A stretch of DNA of 8,641 nucleotides from Bacillota bacterium (GTDB lineage Bacteria; Bacillota; Clostridia; Acetivibrionales; DSM-1351), in assembly GCA_023443515.1 (NCBI GenBank), contig JAEZUC010000031.1:1-8641 (forward strand). The letters run 5' to 3'. Below, one piece after another: positions 6,429 to 8,641 of the stretch (positions are counted from its first letter, which is position 1; every line of letters begins with the position of its first letter). The notes below the pieces were generated by a model that searched no databases, was not told the origin of the DNA, and saw only the letters and a program-made list of their open reading frames with translations. Both the position numbers and the translations under genes were made by a program.

Positions 6429-6470
6429 AAAATGGTTTCACAGTCTTATACTTGTGAAACCATTTTTTAT
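6429..6470. terminator. Strong hairpin terminator between convergent genes
   Basis: Perfect 14-bp arms at 6429-6442 and 6453-6466 enclose a 10-nt loop. On the plus strand a T run continues (6463-6468), giving a good intrinsic terminator 32 nt after the M15 gene. On the minus strand the stem starts 13 nt after the stop of the PBP gene but its T run is only four bases, so it should work in both directions with less strength on that side. Confidence 0.9.
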
Positions 6471-6481
6471 TATATAATATA

Positions 6482-8137
6482 TTATAGTCCTTTTTTCATA
6501 ATCTCTTTTCCTATTTCTGCAAATATTGGAGCTGCCGATTCCCCGCCACTTCTACCGTCCTCGATAAAAACTGCTACTGAGTATTTGGGGGATTTAGCGG
6601 GAAAATAGCCGGCGAACCACGCCTGTACAATCTTTTGGCCGTCCACATATTGGCCTGTTTCAGCACTTCCCGTTTTGCCTCCTGCTCCTCCGTAATCATC
6701 AATACTTGCTTTCTTTCCCGTCCCGGTATTTACAACTCCCTCCATCAGGTTTTTAATCCTGTCACTGGTCGCTTTTGACAGTACTCTTTTTTGCTCTGTT
6801 TCTTTTAAATCCCTGACTTTGTTTCCTTCTTCATTTACTACACAATCAACAACATTTATATTATTTTTAATGCCTCCGTTTGCTATAGTCGCAATCATAT
6901 CAGCAATCTGAACAGGTGTTGCCATAGTTTGTCCCTGTCCAATAGATACATTTGCAATATCGCCTGGATTTTTAAGATCCGTTATGGCAGGAATAACTCC
7001 CTTTGCCTCTTCTATTCCCTGCCGGGATAAGCCTGTAGGTTTGCCTAGACCAAGTTTTTCACACATCGTTATTATAGGCTCCGCACCAAGATCAAGTGAC
7101 ATATTTATAAAGTACGCATTACATGATTTTGCAAGAGCACTGTTTATATCTATAGTGCCATGACCTCCTGTATTATATGAGGAACATTTGAACTCGGTAT
7201 CTCCTATCTGTATATATCCCGGACAGTTAAAGACCATGTTATAATCCTGGTCTTTTTCAAACACAGCAGCCAAATCAATCAGCTTGAAAACCGAACCGAT
7301 ATTATATTGGGCAACTGCTCTGTTAAATAAAGGCTTCTTATTGTTGAGCAGGTAGTTTTCAATATCATTTGGGTCAAAATCAGGTTTACTGCACATTCCC
7401 ACAATGTCTCCTGTTGCCACATCCTCAACTACTATAGAACCTGTCATTCCCTTTTCATCCAGTACTTTTTCTATAATACTTTGTATGTGGTAATCTATGG
7501 TAAGTCTGATATCCAATTTTTTGTTATTACTGTTTTCCTCAATAATTCTATAGCCAAGACCACCTAACAGATTATTGCCTCCGTCGGTAATTACCCCTAT
7601 AGAATCCCCCTTACCATAATTCAAGGTCTTTTCGTATATTTTTTCCAGCCCAAAGCTTCCCACCTGGTCAACCTTGTTCAGATAACCCAGCAAATGCTTT
7701 GCCCTGGTATCTGTATTATACCTGCTCAATGTGTTTACAAATGATATTCCCTGATTGTTAAGCTGAGACAGAACTGTTTTTGTTTCACTGTCAACTTCCA
7801 TGATTATTGGTGTATTCTTTCTTTGTATAGCTTCTTTCGTTTTATCCGAATCAAGACCCAATATACGGCAAATATTATCTACAACCTCATTCTGCCCACG
7901 CAAAAGAGAGGGTTTCAAAACTACAGTGACTTTTGGAGTCCTTCCTGTAAACTTTATTCCATTTCTGTCTAAAAAATCTCCTCTTGAGTTTTCTATCTGA
8001 ACATTATTCATTCTCTGGCTTGACGCTTCTTTTGAATAGCCGGGACCCACAACAACCTGTATATAAAATAGTCTGGTCACCAGTAAAGCAAATATTGTCA
8101 TAAATATAAAAAGTATTGTTTTAATCCTTTTTGTCAT
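6482..8137 (-). CDS. Class B penicillin-binding protein (peptidoglycan DD-transpeptidase)
   Basis: 551 residues from ATG 8137. The frame extends 23 codons further to a TTG at 8206, but AAGGGG (8149-8144) sits 6 nt before 8137 and the protein then starts with a normal membrane anchor: MTKRIK, then a hydrophobic span at about 7-27. The N-terminal dimerisation region has the family motif RGDFLDRNG (52-60). The transpeptidase domain shows all three active-site motifs: SVFK (282-285, nucleophile S282), SCN (338-340) and KTG (488-490), plus SIGQGQ (398-403) and GRSGGESAAPIF near the end. It crosslinks peptidoglycan stems outside the membrane. The length fits PBP2/FtsI/SpoVD relatives without PASTA domains. 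Whether it serves elongation, division or sporulation cannot be told here. It follows the GNAT gene with a 93-nt gap and no clear promoter, so the two may be co-transcribed. Confidence 0.92.
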   Translation of the reverse strand: MTKRIKTILFIFMTIFALLVTRLFYIQVVVGPGYSKEASSQRMNNVQIENSRGDFLDRNGIKFTGRTPKVTVVLKPSLLRGQNEVVDNICRILGLDSDKTKEAIQRKNTPIIMEVDSETKTVLSQLNNQGISFVNTLSRYNTDTRAKHLLGYLNKVDQVGSFGLEKIYEKTLNYGKGDSIGVITDGGNNLLGGLGYRIIEENSNNKKLDIRLTIDYHIQSIIEKVLDEKGMTGSIVVEDVATGDIVGMCSKPDFDPNDIENYLLNNKKPLFNRAVAQYNIGSVFKLIDLAAVFEKDQDYNMVFNCPGYIQIGDTEFKCSSYNTGGHGTIDINSALAKSCNAYFINMSLDLGAEPIITMCEKLGLGKPTGLSRQGIEEAKGVIPAITDLKNPGDIANVSIGQGQTMATPVQIADMIATIANGGIKNNINVVDCVVNEEGNKVRDLKETEQKRVLSKATSDRIKNLMEGVVNTGTGKKASIDDYGGAGGKTGSAETGQYVDGQKIVQAWFAGYFPAKSPKYSVAVFIEDGRSGGESAAPIFAEIGKEIMKKGL

Positions 8138-8143
8138 AATAAG

Positions 8144-8149
8144 CCCCTT
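8144..8149 (-). promoter_or_regulatory. Ribosome binding site fixing the PBP start
   Basis: AAGGGG on the minus strand, 6 nt before ATG 8137. The upstream alternatives in frame (ATG 8185, TTG 8206) have no such site and would put a polar 23-residue or shorter tail before the membrane anchor. Confidence 0.75.
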
Positions 8150-8230
8150 AATTTGAAAATGATTATTTATACTAATTATTTCCATATCAATGGGATGGTT
8201 ATACAATTAATGAATATTCCTCGAATCAAA

Positions 8231-8641
8231 TTATAGCTTTTTAAGAATTTTTATATATTTGCCCAGTTCATCTTCTCCTTCAAAAACTATATTTGTAAAA
8301 CCCTTTTTTTCGTATAGATGTTTGGCAACTATATTATCAATATCAACCCCTACAGAAATTTCCTCAAATCCAAGTACTTTGGCATAATTAATAAGAAAAT
8401 CAACAATAATTCCACCAATACCTCGATTACGATATTCGGCCTTGACTATCATACGAGAAAGGTATACCCGTTTTCCAGGGATAGTATAATCAGGATCACT
8501 GTTCTGTAAGACTAAGGCTCCCTCTCCAATAAATTCACCATTTTCTATATAAACAAAAATAATTCTTATACCTTTTACTAACTCTTCATACCACTTCTTG
8601 GCATTTTCGGAATTTCGATTCATGTCCCATATGTTACTGCA
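8231..8641 (-). CDS. GNAT-family N-acetyltransferase (5' end beyond window)
   Basis: 136 codons and a stop are visible; the frame remains open to the right edge. An internal ATG at 8623 has no good ribosome binding site. The 130 residues it would give are short for the family (usually about 150-170), so the true start probably lies outside. Motif A is clear: VYLSRMIVKAEYRNRGIGG with the R/Q-x-x-G-x-G acetyl-CoA pyrophosphate loop (RNRGIG), followed by a helix. Motif B is the typical D-I-x-N-x-x-A-x-x-LYEKKGF segment. It transfers an acetyl group from acetyl-CoA to an amine; the substrate cannot be read from the sequence. It lies directly upstream of the PBP gene on the same strand. Confidence 0.88.
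   Translation of the reverse strand, partial: CSNIWDMNRNSENAKKWYEELVKGIRIIFVYIENGEFIGEGALVLQNSDPDYTIPGKRVYLSRMIVKAEYRNRGIGGIIVDFLINYAKVLGFEEISVGVDIDNIVAKHLYEKKGFTNIVFEGEDELGKYIKILKKL

Noticed and set aside
8138..8206. 23-residue N-terminal extension of the PBP from TTG 8206
   Set aside because: Polar sequence ahead of a normal membrane anchor, TTG start without a ribosome binding site; ATG 8137 has one.
7800..8509. Plus-strand frames opposite the PBP and GNAT genes
   Set aside because: Antisense shadows; the minus-strand proteins carry clear catalytic motifs.

Overview
The window looks like a piece of chromosome from a low-GC, Gram-positive, spore-former-type Firmicute, most likely a clostridium. 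The evidence is AT-rich intergenic DNA, strong GGAGG-type ribosome binding sites, a large secreted Ig-like repeat protein, a class B penicillin-binding protein (PBP) and a clostridial-phage-style lysis pair. A cellulolytic clostridium such as Ruminiclostridium is a guess from overall flavour; no marker gene settles it.

Left half, minus strand (1-4360): one very long open frame starts at 4360 and runs off the left edge, so its C-terminus is missing. It encodes a secreted protein of more than 1453 residues. In order it has a signal peptide, an invasin-like Ig domain, three non-identical Ig-like domains (two of the OmpL47-type bacterial kind), and a tandem array of about 75-residue HYR-like domains, 13 complete plus the start of a fourteenth. 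The array is almost perfectly periodic at 225 bp, and the copies nearest the left edge are the most alike.

Middle (4361-4696): a 336-bp AT-rich divergent control region with candidate promoters on both strands, an 8+8 bp inverted repeat between them and a 16-bp palindrome in the leader of the giant gene.

Centre, plus strand (4697-6396): four small genes. The first is a sigma region 4-like DNA-binding protein. It is overlapped by 52 nt by a small HTH_16/sigma region 2-like protein. Together they resemble a two-subunit sigma factor of the SigO/RsoA type. After a 290-bp gap containing a terminator-like hairpin come a holin-like membrane coiled-coil protein and, overlapping it by 8 nt, an M15-family (VanY/endolysin-type) zinc peptidase without a signal peptide. 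A strong hairpin terminator follows.

Right end, minus strand (6482-8641): a class B penicillin-binding protein with intact active-site motifs, preceded by a GNAT acetyltransferase whose start lies beyond the right edge. Both look like ordinary chromosomal genes.

The most interesting reading is that a split sigma factor controls a domesticated holin/endolysin cassette and perhaps the divergent giant surface protein. That would be a possible lysis-type release system or a bistable lysis switch. The gene content and arrangement are visible; the regulatory and secretion links are inference.
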